NCBI RefSeq assembly: GCF_025751575.1 | Contig: NZ_JAOWLA010000011.1 | Location: 1-64,000, forward strand | Reading direction: 5' to 3' | DNA length: 64,000 bases | From: Albidovulum sediminicola | Lineage (GTDB): Bacteria; Pseudomonadota; Alphaproteobacteria; Rhodobacterales; Rhodobacteraceae | Shown here: positions 43,792 through 53,938 of the stretch, piece after piece | How positions within the stretch are numbered: the first letter of the stretch is position 1 | Layout of the letters: every line of letters starts with the position of its first letter | Notes under the pieces: generated by a model | Told to the model about the DNA's origin: nothing | What the model saw: the letters and a program-made list of their open reading frames with translations, nothing else | Databases searched by the model: none | Translations under genes and position numbers: made by a program

Positions 43792-45150
43792 TCAGGCCCC
43801 GGCGACAAGCTCGGCAACGGCGCGGCGGTAGCGTCCGGCAATCGCGTCGCGCGCGACGTGACGCCCCCCGCGGACCTGATGGCGCCCGGCAGCCCAGACA
43901 TCGGTCACGACCCCGTCAGGCGCCGCGAAGCAAAGCCCGTCCAGAAGCTGCGCCTCGTTCAGGGCGCAGAGCGTGGCATGGCCGCTGTCGATCGCGACAA
44001 GGTCGGCCAGACGGCCCTGCGCGATCGTCCCCGCGTCCCGGCCACAGGCGCGCGCGCCCCCGCTGGCCGCAGCCTGGTAAAGGAACGTGCCCACCGACCC
44101 GGCCTCGGGCACCAGGACGTTGCGCGCGAGGTCCCGCAGGCGCTGAGAGTATTCGAGCGTGCGAAGCTCCTCGGTCAATGAGATGCGGACGTTCGAATCC
44201 GATCCAAGCCCGAAGGCGCCCCCGGCGGCGATCCAGCCCGGGCCGTTGAAGGGGCCGTCGCCCAGGTTCGCCTCGGTAATCGGGCAAAGCCCGGCGACGG
44301 CCCCCGACCGCGCCAGCGCGGCGGTTTCCCCGGCGGCCATATGGGTAGCATGTATGGCGCACCATCCGGCATCCACCGGCGCGTTCGCCAGCAGCCATTC
44401 GACCGGCCGCGCGCCCAGCCAGTCCCCGATTTCCGCGACCTCGCGCGGCTGTTCGGCGATGTGGATGTGGATGGGCGCGCCCTGTGCCAGCGGGATCGCC
44501 TGCGCCAGATCCTCGGGGCAGGTCGCGCGCAGCGAGTGGGGGGCGATACCGACGACCGTGTCGGCGGGCAGATCCCGCGCCGCGCCACGTGCGGCCTCCA
44601 AGAGCCGGGCGAACCCCGCGACGTCATTGCCGAAGCGTAGCTGCCCCCCCGCCAGCGGCGCCTTCCCGGCCCCGCCGTAGCTGTAAAGCACGGGCAGATG
44701 GGTCAATCCGATCCCGGTTTCCGCCGCCGCGGCCATGATCCGCGCCGAAAGCTCCGAAGGATCGTCATAGGGCGCGCCGCCGGGCTGGTGGTGGACATAG
44801 TGGAACTCCCCCACCGCGGCGTAGCCCGCCTCCAGCATCTCGACCTGCACCTGGGCGGCGATGACCTCCACCTGCTCCGGCGTCAACCGGTCGAGGAACC
44901 GGTACATGAGATCACGCCAGGTCCAGAAGCTTTCCCGCCCCGCGGCGCGGTATTCGGTCATGCCCGCCATGGCGCGCTGGAAGGCGTGGGAATGCAGGTT
45001 CGAAAGCGCGGGCAAAAGCGTGTCCACGGCCACGTCGCCCGGCGCCGGGGCGGTCCCCGCGGCAACCGCCGCAATGCGCCCCTCCTCCACTGTCACCCGC
45101 ACGTTTCCAGCCCAGCCCGAAGGCAAGAGCGCCCGTTTGGCGAAGATCAT
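43792..45150 (-). CDS. hutF: formimidoylglutamate deiminase
   Basis: A 452-residue amidohydrolase of the HutF type. It deaminates N-formimidoyl-L-glutamate to N-formyl-L-glutamate and ammonia, step four in the five-step histidine pathway. Metal ligands are seen in ALSNLHSHAFQRAMAGMTE (HxH, about 55), IHIHIAEQ (about 235), AIHATHM and GLGSDSNVRISLTEELR (Asp, about 315). Two starts are possible; ATG 45150 (MIFAKRALL) is favoured because GGAG lies six bases before it, while ATG 45162 overlaps the operator region. It is divergent from hutI. Confidence 0.95.
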   Translation of the reverse strand: MIFAKRALLPSGWAGNVRVTVEEGRIAAVAAGTAPAPGDVAVDTLLPALSNLHSHAFQRAMAGMTEYRAAGRESFWTWRDLMYRFLDRLTPEQVEVIAAQVQVEMLEAGYAAVGEFHYVHHQPGGAPYDDPSELSARIMAAAAETGIGLTHLPVLYSYGGAGKAPLAGGQLRFGNDVAGFARLLEAARGAARDLPADTVVGIAPHSLRATCPEDLAQAIPLAQGAPIHIHIAEQPREVAEIGDWLGARPVEWLLANAPVDAGWCAIHATHMAAGETAALARSGAVAGLCPITEANLGDGPFNGPGWIAAGGAFGLGSDSNVRISLTEELRTLEYSQRLRDLARNVLVPEAGSVGTFLYQAAASGGARACGRDAGTIAQGRLADLVAIDSGHATLCALNEAQLLDGLCFAAPDGVVTDVWAAGRHQVRGGRHVARDAIAGRYRRAVAELVAGA

Positions 45151-45162
45151 CGCTTGCTCCAT

Positions 45163-45176
45163 TATGTCTAGACATA
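45163..45176. promoter_or_regulatory. candidate HutC operator (perfect palindrome) between hutF and hutI
   Basis: TATGTCTAGACATA is a perfect 14-base palindrome in the 78-base gap between the divergent hutF and hutI genes. A related 14-mer (12 of 14 identical) overlaps the hutC start. The short gap means one site can control both directions, as expected for a HutC repressor site. Confidence 0.7.
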
Positions 45177-45228
45177 TATCGTATAAACTCATAAAAGCCG
45201 ACTCGGCAACCGGAAAACCGAGACATCA

Positions 45229-46434
45229 ATGCGCCAGCCAAACAGCCTTTTCGTGAACTGCCGCGCCGCGACCCTTACGGGCCCCGACTACGGCCTGATC
45301 GACGATGCGGCCATCGCCGTGACGCCGGACGGCATCCTTTGGGTAGGACCCCGATCGGACATTCCCGCAGCCGTCGCGACCTTTCCCCAGACCGACCTTG
45401 GCGGGCGGCTGGTCACCCCCGCGCTGATCGATTGCCACACCCATGTCGTCCACGGCGGCAATCGCGCCGGCGAGTTCGAGATGCGGCTCAAGGGCGCAAG
45501 CTACGAAGAGGTCGCGCGGGCGGGGGGCGGCATAGTCTCGACCGTGCGCGCCACCCGTGCGGCGCGCGAGGAGGATCTGATCGCCTCCACCCTGCCCCGC
45601 GTCGACGCGATGATCGCGGAAGGGGTCGCGGTCATCGAGATCAAGTCGGGCTACGGCCTCGACATCGAGACCGAGCTTCGGATGCTGCGCGCCGCGCGCC
45701 GGATCGGGGAGCTCCGGCCGGTCGAGGTGCACACCACCTTCCTCGGCGCCCACGCCGCGCCCGCCGACTACAAGGGACGCGAGGACGCCTATATCGAGGA
45801 GATCTGCCTGCCCGCCCTGCGCGCCGCGCATGCGGAAGGGCTGGTCGATGCCGTCGACGGCTTTTGCGAGGGGATCGCCTTCACCCCCGCCCAGATCGCC
45901 CGCGTCTTTGACGCGGCCCAGGCGCTGGGTCTGCCGGTCAAGCTTCACGCCGAACAGCTCTCGAACCTGGGCGGCGCGGCACTGGCCGCGCGCTACGGCG
46001 CGCTGTCGGCCGACCATCTGGAGTATCTGGACGAGGCGGGCGTCAAGGCCATGGCCGAGGCGGGCAGCGTCGCGGTAATCCTGCCCGGCGCCTTCTACAC
46101 GCTGCGCGAGACCAAGGCACCGCCGATCGAGCTGTTGCGCGCCCATGGCGTGCCGATGGCGGTGGCGACCGACATGAACCCCGGCTCCTCGCCCATGTGT
46201 TCGCCGCTCCTTGCGATGAACATGGCCTGCACACTTTTCCGCATGACCCCGGAAGAGGCGCTGATGGGCGCGACGCGCCATGCCGCCCGTGCATTGGGTC
46301 TGGCCGATCGCGGCACCATCGTTCCCGGCAACCGCGCCGACCTCGCGGTCTGGAACCTCGAACACCCGGCCGAGCTTGCCTATCGCATCGGCTTCAATCC
46401 CCTTCACCAACGCATCATCGGAGGCCGCAGTTGA
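45229..46434 (+). CDS. hutI: imidazolonepropionase
   Basis: A 401-residue amidohydrolase that opens the ring of 4-imidazolone-5-propanoate to formimidoylglutamate, the third step of histidine breakdown. Metal/active-site motifs are [22 protein letters not shown] (HxH, about 70), [12 protein letters not shown] (about 243) and [10 protein letters not shown] (Asp, about 318). It opens the hutI-hutH-hutG-hutU operon. Its stop overlaps the TTG start of hutH, indicating translational coupling. Confidence 0.96.
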   Translation: MRQPNSLFVNCRAATLTGPDYGLIDDAAIAVTPDGILWVGPRSDIPAAVATFPQTDLGGRLVTPALIDCHTHVVHGGNRAGEFEMRLKGASYEEVARAGGGIVSTVRATRAAREEDLIASTLPRVDAMIAEGVAVIEIKSGYGLDIETELRMLRAARRIGELRPVEVHTTFLGAHAAPADYKGREDAYIEEICLPALRAAHAEGLVDAVDGFCEGIAFTPAQIARVFDAAQALGLPVKLHAEQLSNLGGAALAARYGALSADHLEYLDEAGVKAMAEAGSVAVILPGAFYTLRETKAPPIELLRAHGVPMAVATDMNPGSSPMCSPLLAMNMACTLFRMTPEEALMGATRHAARALGLADRGTIVPGNRADLAVWNLEHPAELAYRIGFNPLHQRIIGGRS

Positions 46435-47966
46435 GCGTTCTCACCCTGACCCCGGGCGAGGTCACGCTCGCCCAACTCGCCCGCGTGTATTTCGAGGAAC
46501 TGCCCGTCCGGCTTGACCGGTCGGCAAAGACCGGCGTGGACCGCGCCGCCGCCGCGATCGCCGCCGCAGCGGCGGGCGACGTGCCCGTCTATGGCGTCAA
46601 CACAGGCTTCGGCAAGCTGGCGAGCCTGCGCATCGCCCCGAAGGACACGGCAACGCTGCAACGCAACCTGATCCTGAGCCATTGCTGCGGCGTGGGCGAA
46701 CCCATCGCCCGCGCCCATGCCCGGCTGATGATGGCGCTGAAGCTGCTGTCGCTGGGGCGGGGCGCCTCGGGCGTACGCTGGGAGTTGATCGAGCTGCTGG
46801 AGGCGATGCTGGAACGCGGCGTGACCCCGGTCATCCCGGCCCAGGGCTCCGTTGGCGCCTCGGGCGATCTCGCGCCCTTGGCCCATATGACCGCCGTCCT
46901 GATCGGCGCGGGCGAGGCAGAGTTTGCCGGCCGCGTGATGACGGGGGCCGAGGCGCTGGCGGCGGCCGGCCTGAAGCCCATCCCGCTTGGCCCGAAAGAG
47001 GGTCTTGCCTTCATCAACGGCACGCAGTTTTCGACCGCCTTCGCGCTCGCCGGGCTTTTCGAGGCCTGGCGCGCCGCCCAGGGGGCGCTGGTGATCTCGG
47101 CCATGTCGACCGACGCGATCATGGGCTCGACCGCGCCGCTCCAGCCGGAAATCCACGCCCTGCGCGGCCATGCCGGACAGATCGAGGCCGCCGCCACGCT
47201 GCGCGCGCTTCTGGACGGGTCCGAGATCCGCGAAAGCCACCGCGAAGGCGACAGCCGCGTGCAGGACCCCTACTGCATCCGCTGCCAGCCCCAGGTAACC
47301 GGCGCGGCGATGGATGTTCTGCGCATGGCCGCCCGCACGCTTGAGGTCGAGGCCAATGCCGCCACCGACAATCCGCTGGTGCTGACCGGGGCCGGGCTGA
47401 TCGTCTCGGGCGGGAACTTCCACGCCGAACCCGTGGGCTTCGCCGCCGACATGATCGCCCTTGCGGTCAGCGAGATCGGCGCCATCGCCCAGCGCCGCGT
47501 CGCGCTGATGGTGGACCCGACGCTGAGCTTCGACCTGCCGCCGTTCCTGACGCCCGATCCCGGGCTCAACTCCGGCCTGATGATCGCAGAGGTCACCACG
47601 GCCGCGCTGATGAGCGAGAACAAGCATCTGGCAAACCCCTGCGTGACCGATTCCACCCCCACCTCCGCCAACCAGGAGGATCACGTCTCCATGGCCGCGC
47701 ACGGCGCGCGCCGGCTGATCCGGATGGTCGCGAACCTCGACCGAATCCTGGGGGTGGAGTTGCTGTGCGCCGCACAAGGGATCGAGTTCCGCGCGCCGCT
47801 TCAGACCTCCGCCCCTCTGACCCGCGCGCTCGACCGGCTCCGCCGCAATGTCGCGACGCTGGGCGAGGACCGCTACCTGGCCCCCGACCTCGAGGCCGCT
47901 GCGCGCCTTGTCGCCAGCGGAGATATCGCGATTGCCGCAGGCGTGACCCTGCCGGAGCTCTGGTGA
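46431..47966 (+). CDS. hutH: histidine ammonia-lyase (TTG start)
   Basis: A 511-residue lyase that removes ammonia from L-histidine to give urocanate, the committed step. The MIO cofactor precursor Ala-Ser-Gly is in [14 protein letters not shown] (A143-S144-G145). [14 protein letters not shown] (about 52) supplies the conserved Tyr loop. The start is TTG 46431, overlapping the hutI stop, with GGAGG at 46420-46424; later in-frame ATGs would lose the conserved N-terminus ([16 protein letters not shown]). Confidence 0.96.
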   Translation: MSVLTLTPGEVTLAQLARVYFEELPVRLDRSAKTGVDRAAAAIAAAAAGDVPVYGVNTGFGKLASLRIAPKDTATLQRNLILSHCCGVGEPIARAHARLMMALKLLSLGRGASGVRWELIELLEAMLERGVTPVIPAQGSVGASGDLAPLAHMTAVLIGAGEAEFAGRVMTGAEALAAAGLKPIPLGPKEGLAFINGTQFSTAFALAGLFEAWRAAQGALVISAMSTDAIMGSTAPLQPEIHALRGHAGQIEAAATLRALLDGSEIRESHREGDSRVQDPYCIRCQPQVTGAAMDVLRMAARTLEVEANAATDNPLVLTGAGLIVSGGNFHAEPVGFAADMIALAVSEIGAIAQRRVALMVDPTLSFDLPPFLTPDPGLNSGLMIAEVTTAALMSENKHLANPCVTDSTPTSANQEDHVSMAAHGARRLIRMVANLDRILGVELLCAAQGIEFRAPLQTSAPLTRALDRLRRNVATLGEDRYLAPDLEAAARLVASGDIAIAAGVTLPELW

Positions 47967-48769
47967 TGCAGCCATTCGTTGTCACCCAAGGCGACAGCCC
48001 CGTCATCCTCGGCATGCCGCATGGCGGCACCTGGCTGCCGGACGACCTGACCGCGCGCCTCAACCCCACCGGCCGGGCGCTGGCCGACACCGACTGGCAC
48101 ATCGCAGCACTTTACCAAGGGCTCCTGCCCGGCGCGACTGTCGTCGCCTCGACCGTCCACCGCTACGCCATCGACGCCAACCGCGACCCGGCGGGTGTCT
48201 CGCTCTACCCCGGGCAGAACACGACGACGCTCTGCCCCCTGACCGATTTCGACGGCAACCCGATCTGGCAGCCCGGCCAGCCCCCCTCCGAAGACGAGGT
48301 CCGGGCGCGTCGCGCAGCCTTCCACGCGCCCTATCACGCGGCGCTGCAGGCCGAGATCGACCGGGTCCGGGCGCGCCACGGCGTCGCGATCCTTTACGAC
48401 TGCCACTCCATCCGTTCGCGTATCCCGTTCCTGTTCGACGGGCTGCTGCCGGTGTTTTCCATCGGCACCAACGGCGGCGAAACCTGCGCCCACGGGATCG
48501 AGGCCGCGACCCTGACGCGCTGCGCCGAAGCGGAGGGCTTCACCCATGTGCTCAACGGACGCTTCAAGGGCGGCTGGAGCACGCGCCACTATGGCCAGCC
48601 CGCCAAGGGCGTTCACGCGATCCAGATGGAACTTGCCCAGCGCGCCTACCTGACCGCCGAAGCGGCCCCCTGGGCCTATGACCCGGCCCATGCCGCCCCC
48701 CTGCGCGCGGTGCTTGGCGCCATCCTTTCCGACCTCGACACACTCGCCCGATCCGGCGCCCTTTCCTGA
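47966..48769 (+). CDS. hutG: N-formylglutamate deformylase
   Basis: A 267-residue enzyme of the N-formylglutamate amidohydrolase family that releases formate and glutamate, the last step of the five-step hut pathway. Motifs: [11 protein letters not shown] (metal His), [10 protein letters not shown] and [15 protein letters not shown], with [12 protein letters not shown] near the substrate. It starts in the TGATG overlap with the hutH stop. It pairs with HutF, confirming the formate-yielding route over the formamide-yielding HutG of the four-step route. Confidence 0.95.
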   Translation: MQPFVVTQGDSPVILGMPHGGTWLPDDLTARLNPTGRALADTDWHIAALYQGLLPGATVVASTVHRYAIDANRDPAGVSLYPGQNTTTLCPLTDFDGNPIWQPGQPPSEDEVRARRAAFHAPYHAALQAEIDRVRARHGVAILYDCHSIRSRIPFLFDGLLPVFSIGTNGGETCAHGIEAATLTRCAEAEGFTHVLNGRFKGGWSTRHYGQPAKGVHAIQMELAQRAYLTAEAAPWAYDPAHAAPLRAVLGAILSDLDTLARSGALS

Positions 48770-48780
48770 CGGAGCCCCCC

Positions 48781-50484
48781 ATGACCAACCTCGACCGCAA
48801 GAACACCCGCGACATCTTCCCGCCGACCGGCCCCGAACTGAACGCGAAAAGCTGGCAGACCGAGGCACCCCTCCGGATGCTGATGAACAACCTGCATCCC
48901 GACGTGGCCGAAAACCCGCATGAACTCGTCGTCTACGGCGGCATCGGCCGCGCCGCGCGGACCTGGACCGACTTCGACCGCATCGTGGCGACGCTGAAGG
49001 ACCTGGAGATCGACGAAACCCTCGTCGTCCAGTCCGGACGCCCCGTCGCCGTGGTCCGCACGCATGCCGACGCCCCGCGCGTGCTGATCGCCAACTCCAA
49101 CCTCGTGCCGCACTGGGCGACGTGGGAACATTTCAACGAGCTCGACCGCAAGGGCCTGATGATGTACGGCCAGATGACCGCCGGGTCCTGGATCTACATC
49201 GGCACCCAAGGGATCGTGCAGGGCACCTATGAGACCTTCGCCGAAGCCGGCCGCCAGCACTACGGCGGCGACCTGACCGGCAAATGGATCCTGACCGGGG
49301 GCCTGGGCGGCATGGGCGGCGCACAGCCGCTGGCCGCCGTCTTTGCCGGCGCCTGCTGTCTGGCCGTCGAATGCGACGAAACCCGCATCGACTTCCGCAT
49401 CCGCACGAAATACCTCGACGCCAAGGCCCACACCCTCGACGAGGCGCTGGCGCTCATCGCCGACTGGACCGCGAAGGGGGAGGCGAAGTCCGTGGGCCTT
49501 CTGGGCAACGCGGCAGAGGTGTTCCCCGAGCTTGTCCGCCGCATGCAGGCCGGGGGCGAGGGCGTCCCGAACGGCCGGCCCGACATCGTCACCGACCAGA
49601 CCTCCGCCCATGACCCGCTGCACGGCTACCTGCCCCTAGGCTGGACCGTCGCCGAGTGGCGCGCGAAACAGGAAACCGACCCCAAGGCCGTCGAGAAAGC
49701 CGCCCGCGCCTCGATGCGCCAGCATGTCGCGGCGATGGTGGATTTCTGGAACGCGGGTGTCCCCACGCTCGATTATGGCAACAACATCCGCCAGGTCGCT
49801 AAGGACGAAGGGCTTGAAAACGCCTTCGCCTTCCCCGGCTTCGTGCCCGCCTATATCCGGCCGCTTTTCTGCAAGGGCATCGGACCCTTCCGCTGGTGCG
49901 CGCTCTCGGGGGACCCGGAGGACATCCGCAAGACCGACGCCGCGATGAAGCGGCTCTTCCCCGAGAACCACCACCTGCACCGCTGGCTCGACATGGCCTC
50001 CGAACGGATCGCCTTCCAGGGCCTGCCCGCCCGCATCTGCTGGATCGGACTTGGTGACCGTCACCGGGCGGGGCTGATGTTCAACGAGATGGTGGCATCG
50101 GGCGAACTCAAGGCCCCCGTCGTCATCGGCCGCGACCACCTGGACGCGGGCTCCGTCGCAAGCCCCAACCGCGAGACCGAGGCGATGAGGGACGGCTCCG
50201 ACGCGGTCTCCGACTGGCCGCTCCTGAACGCGCTCGTCAACACCGCGTCCGGCGCGACCTGGGTCTCGATCCACCACGGCGGTGGGGTCGGCATGGGGTT
50301 CTCGCAGCACGCGGGCGTCGTGATCGTCGCCGACGGCACGCCAGAGGCCGCCAAGCGCCTCGAACGGGTGCTGTGGAACGATCCCGCCTCCGGCGTCTGG
50401 CGCCACGCCGACGCGGGCTATGACATCGCGGTCCAGCACGCCAAGGACATGGGGCTGCGCCTGCCCTCGATCCTGGGGAACTGA
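48781..50484 (+). CDS. hutU: urocanate hydratase
   Basis: A 567-residue NAD-dependent enzyme that hydrates urocanate to 4-imidazolone-5-propanoate, the second step. Motifs typical of urocanase are [17 protein letters not shown] near the start, [19 protein letters not shown] (about 180, NAD binding) and [22 protein letters not shown] (about 500). Last gene of the hutIHGU run, 11 bases after hutG with GGAG before ATG 48781. Cytoplasmic. The whole set hutH, hutU, hutI, hutF and hutG is present, so the pathway is complete. Confidence 0.97.
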   Translation: MTNLDRKNTRDIFPPTGPELNAKSWQTEAPLRMLMNNLHPDVAENPHELVVYGGIGRAARTWTDFDRIVATLKDLEIDETLVVQSGRPVAVVRTHADAPRVLIANSNLVPHWATWEHFNELDRKGLMMYGQMTAGSWIYIGTQGIVQGTYETFAEAGRQHYGGDLTGKWILTGGLGGMGGAQPLAAVFAGACCLAVECDETRIDFRIRTKYLDAKAHTLDEALALIADWTAKGEAKSVGLLGNAAEVFPELVRRMQAGGEGVPNGRPDIVTDQTSAHDPLHGYLPLGWTVAEWRAKQETDPKAVEKAARASMRQHVAAMVDFWNAGVPTLDYGNNIRQVAKDEGLENAFAFPGFVPAYIRPLFCKGIGPFRWCALSGDPEDIRKTDAAMKRLFPENHHLHRWLDMASERIAFQGLPARICWIGLGDRHRAGLMFNEMVASGELKAPVVIGRDHLDAGSVASPNRETEAMRDGSDAVSDWPLLNALVNTASGATWVSIHHGGGVGMGFSQHAGVVIVADGTPEAAKRLERVLWNDPASGVWRHADAGYDIAVQHAKDMGLRLPSILGN

Positions 50485-50520
50485 TCCCCTCTTCTTCATT
50501 GCCCAAATACCCCGGGGGGC

Positions 50521-50540
50521 GCGGGGGGCTGGCCCCCCGC
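50521..50540. terminator. GC-rich hairpin after hutU
   Basis: GCGGGGGG and CCCCCCGC pair across CTGG, 37 bases after the hutU stop. The arm before it contains CATTGCCCAAATACCCC, a short sequence repeated in inverted orientation near 53907-53926. No T-run follows, so it may be a processed or Rho-linked end rather than a classical intrinsic terminator. Confidence 0.5.
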
Positions 50541-50584
50541 ACTAGCTTGCCGCCGCGCGCCCCCTGTGCAAGATCGTCGCCACG

Positions 50585-51859
50585 ATGTGGCTCTATCGAC
50601 TGATCCTGACGCTTTTCGCCCTGCCCGCGCTTCTCATGCGCCGGGTGGCGCTTGCGCTTGCGGGGCGCAAGGAGCCGCGCGGGCTGACCGAGCGCCTTGC
50701 CCTCGCCCCGCCCCGGCCCGAAGGTCCGACGATCTGGCTCCACGCGGCCTCGAACGGCGAACTGGCCTCGGCCCGCGCCACGGTCATCGCGATCCTGGAC
50801 CGACATCCCAGCGCCACGCTCGTGGTCACGACCAACACCACGACAGGCCGCGCCCTGGCCGAAAGCTGGCACCTGCCACGCCTCATCGCCGTGCTTGCGC
50901 CGGTGGACACACCTTTCGCCACGCGGCGCTTCCTCGACGCCCTTCGCCCCGCCGCGCTGATCGTGGTCGAGAATGAGCTCTGGCCCGTTCGCCTGACCCT
51001 CGCGGCGGCGCGCGCGATCCCCGTCTTCGTGCTGGGCGCACGCATGTCCGCGAAAAGCCACCGCAACTGGTCGCGCCTGCCCGGCCTCTCACGCCGGGTC
51101 ATGGGGGCCATCACCTGGCTTTCCGCGCAGGATCAGGACAGCGCCCGCCGCTTCCTGGACCTCGGCCTGCCCCAGCCGCGGCTTGGCCCGGTCCTGAACC
51201 TCAAGGCCGCCTTCGTCCCGCAAGCCGGGGCACCCATCCTGCCCTGGGCGCGCGCAACCTCGCTTCTGGCCGCCTCCACCCACCCCGGAGAGGAAGAGGT
51301 GATCCTGGCCGCCTTCGCCGCCGCCCGCGCCGCAAACCCCGCGCTGCGGCTTGTCCTCGCCCCCCGGCATCCCCGCCGCAGCGCCGAAATCGCGCGGCTG
51401 ATCCAAGGCGCGGGCCTACCCTTCGCAACACGCTCTCTGGACCAGGTGCCGCAGGACGCAACACCGGTTTATCTTGCCGACACGATGGGGGAGATGGATC
51501 TTTGGTACGCAGGCGCGGGCATGACCTTCGTCGCCGGATCGCTGACCGGCCGGGGCGGGCACACACCCTATGAGCCTGCCGCCCACGGCTCGGCGATCCT
51601 GCACGGACCGGATGTGGCGAATTTCGCCCCCGCCTACGCGGCCCTTCATGCCGCAGGTGCGGCGGTGCGGGTGGAGACCGCCCAAGACCTCGCGGCCGCG
51701 ATCCTGCGGCTGGCAGACGCGGAGGCGCAGGCGGCCATGGCGGCACGGGCGCGTGAGGCGCTGTCCGCCGCCGATCCGGCCACCCTTGCCCCCTTCTTCG
51801 CGGCGCTCGACGCCACCCTCGCCGAAAGGACGCCCGATGTTCACCCTGCCCGAGCTTGA
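50585..51859 (+). CDS. waaA: 3-deoxy-D-manno-octulosonic acid (Kdo) transferase
   Basis: A 424-residue GT-B glycosyltransferase that adds Kdo to lipid A in LPS synthesis. It has a membrane anchor at the start (LYRLILTLFALPALLM), IWLHAASNGELASARATVIAI (the usual HAASVGE motif with Asn for Val), LIVVENELWP (conserved Glu) and GGHTPYEPAAHGSAILHGP near the C-terminus. It overlaps the downstream dehydratase by 23 bases. Inner-membrane associated. Confidence 0.93.
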   Translation: MWLYRLILTLFALPALLMRRVALALAGRKEPRGLTERLALAPPRPEGPTIWLHAASNGELASARATVIAILDRHPSATLVVTTNTTTGRALAESWHLPRLIAVLAPVDTPFATRRFLDALRPAALIVVENELWPVRLTLAAARAIPVFVLGARMSAKSHRNWSRLPGLSRRVMGAITWLSAQDQDSARRFLDLGLPQPRLGPVLNLKAAFVPQAGAPILPWARATSLLAASTHPGEEEVILAAFAAARAANPALRLVLAPRHPRRSAEIARLIQGAGLPFATRSLDQVPQDATPVYLADTMGEMDLWYAGAGMTFVAGSLTGRGGHTPYEPAAHGSAILHGPDVANFAPAYAALHAAGAAVRVETAQDLAAAILRLADAEAQAAMAARAREALSAADPATLAPFFAALDATLAERTPDVHPARA

Positions 51860-52805
51860 GGCCGCCGCCCGTCTTGTCCACCGCCAGATGGAACCGACAC
51901 CGCAATACGCCTGGCCCGCGCTTTCTGACCGGATCGGGGCCGAGGTCTGGGTGAAGCACGAGAATCACGGCCCGACCGGCGCCTTCAAGGTCCGGGGCGG
52001 GATCACCTTCATGGACTGGCTCGCCCGCGAACATCCGGGCTATGGCGGCATCATCACCGCGACGCGGGGCAACCACGGCCAGTCGCAGGCCCGCGCCGCG
52101 ACGGCGATGGGCCTGCGCGCGGTGGTCTACGTCCCCCACGGCAACTCGACCGAGAAAAACGCCGCGATGCGCGCCTTCGGGGCGGAACTTCGCGAACATG
52201 GCGCGGATTTCGACGAGGCCCGGCAAGAGGCGATGCGCGTGGCCGAGGCCGAAGGGCTCTACCCCGTCCCACCCTTTCATCCGGAACTCGTCCGTGGCGT
52301 GGCGAGCTATGCGCTGGAGTTCTTCCGCGCCGCCCCACGGCTGCACACGGTCTATGTCCCCATCGGCTGCGGCTCGGGGATCTGCGGCGTCATCGCCGCG
52401 CGCGACGCGCTTCGCCTGCCGACCCAGATCGTCGGTGTGGTGTCGGACCGGGCGCAGACCGCGAAACTCTCCGCTGAGGCGGGCCGGCCCATCCCCACGG
52501 ACAGCGCCCGCACCTTCGCCGACGGCATGGCGGTGCGCGTCCCGGTCGAGGCGGCGCTGGCCGTCTACGGCCCCGGCGCCGCCCGAATCGTCGCGGTCAG
52601 CGAGGATGAGATCGCCGAGGCGATCCGCATCTACTTCACCGATATCCACAACCTTGCCGAGGGCGCCGGCGCGGCGGCGCTGGCCGCGCTGATCCAGGAA
52701 CGGGGCCAGATGCAGGGCCGCAAGGTGGGCGTGATCCTGTCGGGTGGCAATATCGACACCGGCCCCTATCGCAGCATTCTGGCCGGCGGCACGCCCGCGC
52801 CGTGA
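51837..52805 (+). CDS. PLP-dependent threonine dehydratase-like enzyme
   Basis: A 322-residue fold-type II PLP protein. The cofactor lysine is in HGPTGAFKVRGG (about residue 52), the phosphate-binding loop in PIGCGSGICG (about 180), and ATRGNHGQSQARAATAMG is the substrate-binding Asn loop. It lacks the regulatory domain of biosynthetic IlvA, so it resembles catabolic Thr/Ser dehydratases or the related ectoine/hydroxyectoine-type EutB. The start at 51837, with GAAAGGA before it, overlaps the waaA end. The context gives no clear substrate. Confidence 0.88.
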   Translation: MFTLPELEAAARLVHRQMEPTPQYAWPALSDRIGAEVWVKHENHGPTGAFKVRGGITFMDWLAREHPGYGGIITATRGNHGQSQARAATAMGLRAVVYVPHGNSTEKNAAMRAFGAELREHGADFDEARQEAMRVAEAEGLYPVPPFHPELVRGVASYALEFFRAAPRLHTVYVPIGCGSGICGVIAARDALRLPTQIVGVVSDRAQTAKLSAEAGRPIPTDSARTFADGMAVRVPVEAALAVYGPGAARIVAVSEDEIAEAIRIYFTDIHNLAEGAGAAALAALIQERGQMQGRKVGVILSGGNIDTGPYRSILAGGTPAP

Positions 52806-52911
52806 CGGTGGAAAAGCCATACCCGTCGTGCTAGGATTCCCGTCAGCCCCTTACAGGCAGGAACAAGGACCCTCAACGACAGGCGGGCGGCTAAACGCCC
52901 GGAATCGCGCA

Positions 52912-53379
52912 GTGAAGAAACTCGACAAGGCCAGCAGCAGCGCCCAGGAGGCGCTGACCCAATATGCCGCCCTCTGCCATCGCAAGACCGCGAAGGGCAG
53001 GACCGAGGTCTTGCTGATCACCAGCCGCGACACCGGCCGCTGGGTCATCCCGAAGGGCTGGCCCATGAAGGGCAAGAGCGGCGCGGAATGCGCCCTGCGC
53101 GAGGCCTATGAGGAGGCGGGCGTCGAGGGCAAGCCCGACAGCCGCTGCATCGGCATCTACGCCTATGACAAGGTCATGAAGGACGGCACCAGGCAGCCCT
53201 GCATCGTCGCGGTCTATCCGGTCAGCGTCCAGCGCATGAAGGACGAGTTTCCCGAAAAGGGCCAGCGGGTGCGCAAATGGTTCTCGCCCAAGAAGGCGGG
53301 AAGCCGGGTCGCCGAGCCCGAGCTTGCGCTTCTGCTTGCCAATTTCGACCCCGACCGGCAAGCTGAGGAAATCAGTTGA
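52912..53379 (+). CDS. Nudix hydrolase (DIPP/Aps1-like group)
   Basis: A 155-residue protein, probably initiated by GTG 52912 (VKKLDKASSSAQ), because the longer frame overlaps the dehydratase and gives an atypical N-terminus. The Nudix box region WVIPKGWPMKGKSGAEC continues into ALREAYEEAGVEG; it keeps REAYEEAG, but the first Glu of the consensus is Lys, as in several alphaproteobacterial PKGWPM-type proteins of the diphosphoinositol-polyphosphate-hydrolase group. The likely role is hydrolysis of nucleoside diphosphate-linked or polyphosphate substrates. Confidence 0.87.
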   Translation: MKKLDKASSSAQEALTQYAALCHRKTAKGRTEVLLITSRDTGRWVIPKGWPMKGKSGAECALREAYEEAGVEGKPDSRCIGIYAYDKVMKDGTRQPCIVAVYPVSVQRMKDEFPEKGQRVRKWFSPKKAGSRVAEPELALLLANFDPDRQAEEIS

Positions 53380-53431
53380 ATTCCGGCCGCGCATCCATAA
53401 ATCAGGGCGCAGGCCCAAACCGCGCAAGAAC

Positions 53432-53854
53432 ATGATCCGTTATTCGCTTACCTGCGACCGCGACCACAGCTTCGAAAGCTGGTTCAAGTCGGCCGATGCC
53501 TTCGACCGGCTTCTGGCCGCGGGCCATGTGGCTTGCCTTACCTGCGGGTCCACCAGGGTCACGAAGGATCTGATGGCCCCCGCCGTCCGCCCCGCCCGCC
53601 AGGCCGAGACCCGCCCCTTGGCCACGCCGCAGGGGGAGATGGAGCAGGCCCTCGCCGCCATGCGCCGACAGGTCGAGGAGAATTCCGAATATGTCGGGCT
53701 GAACTTCGCCTCCGAGGCGCGGCGCATCCATGAGGGCGAGGCGCCGGGCCGCTCGATCTACGGCGAGGCACGGATCGACGAGGCGAAGAAGCTTCTGGAG
53801 GACGGCGTGCCGGTGGCCACGCTTCCCTTCATGCCGGCGCGCAAGACGAACTGA
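53432..53854 (+). CDS. DUF1178 family protein
   Basis: A 140-residue protein. The N-terminus MIRYSLTCDRDHSFESWFKS followed by VACLTCGSTRVTKDLMAP matches DUF1178, with CxxC and a preceding Cys forming a likely zinc knuckle. The function is unknown. The C-terminus (SIYGEARIDEAKKLLEDGVPVATLPF) is the family end. Located right after the Nudix gene, a common neighbourhood in Rhodobacterales. Two hairpins follow. Confidence 0.93.
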   Translation: MIRYSLTCDRDHSFESWFKSADAFDRLLAAGHVACLTCGSTRVTKDLMAPAVRPARQAETRPLATPQGEMEQALAAMRRQVEENSEYVGLNFASEARRIHEGEAPGRSIYGEARIDEAKKLLEDGVPVATLPFMPARKTN

Positions 53855-53862
53855 TGCCGGGA

Positions 53863-53898
53863 AGGGGGCGTTTCGCCCCCTCTGCGCCTTGGGGCGCA
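53863..53898. terminator. two tandem GC hairpins after DUF1178 gene
   Basis: AGGGGGCG/CGCCCCCT pair perfectly across TTT (53863-53881), and TGCGCC/GGCGCA pair across TTGG (53883-53898). They lie just after the DUF1178 stop codon and before the next gene. No T-run follows, but double stems of this strength are likely transcript ends or a stability element. Confidence 0.6.
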
Positions 53899-53906
53899 TT
53901 CACCCC

Positions 53907-53935
53907 CGAGGGTATTTGGGCAATAGAGAAGGATG
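53907..53935. repeat. copy of a short intergenic repeat, inverted relative to 50495-50513
   Basis: The segment GGGTATTTGGGCAATAGAG (53913-53931) is, on the opposite strand, nearly the same as CTTCATTGCCCAAATACCC (50495-50513), with GC-rich flanks on both. It appears in two gene-free gaps only 3.4 kb apart in opposite orientation, which suggests a dispersed repetitive element. Only two copies were noticed in this window. Confidence 0.5.
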
Positions 53936-53938
53936 GCG

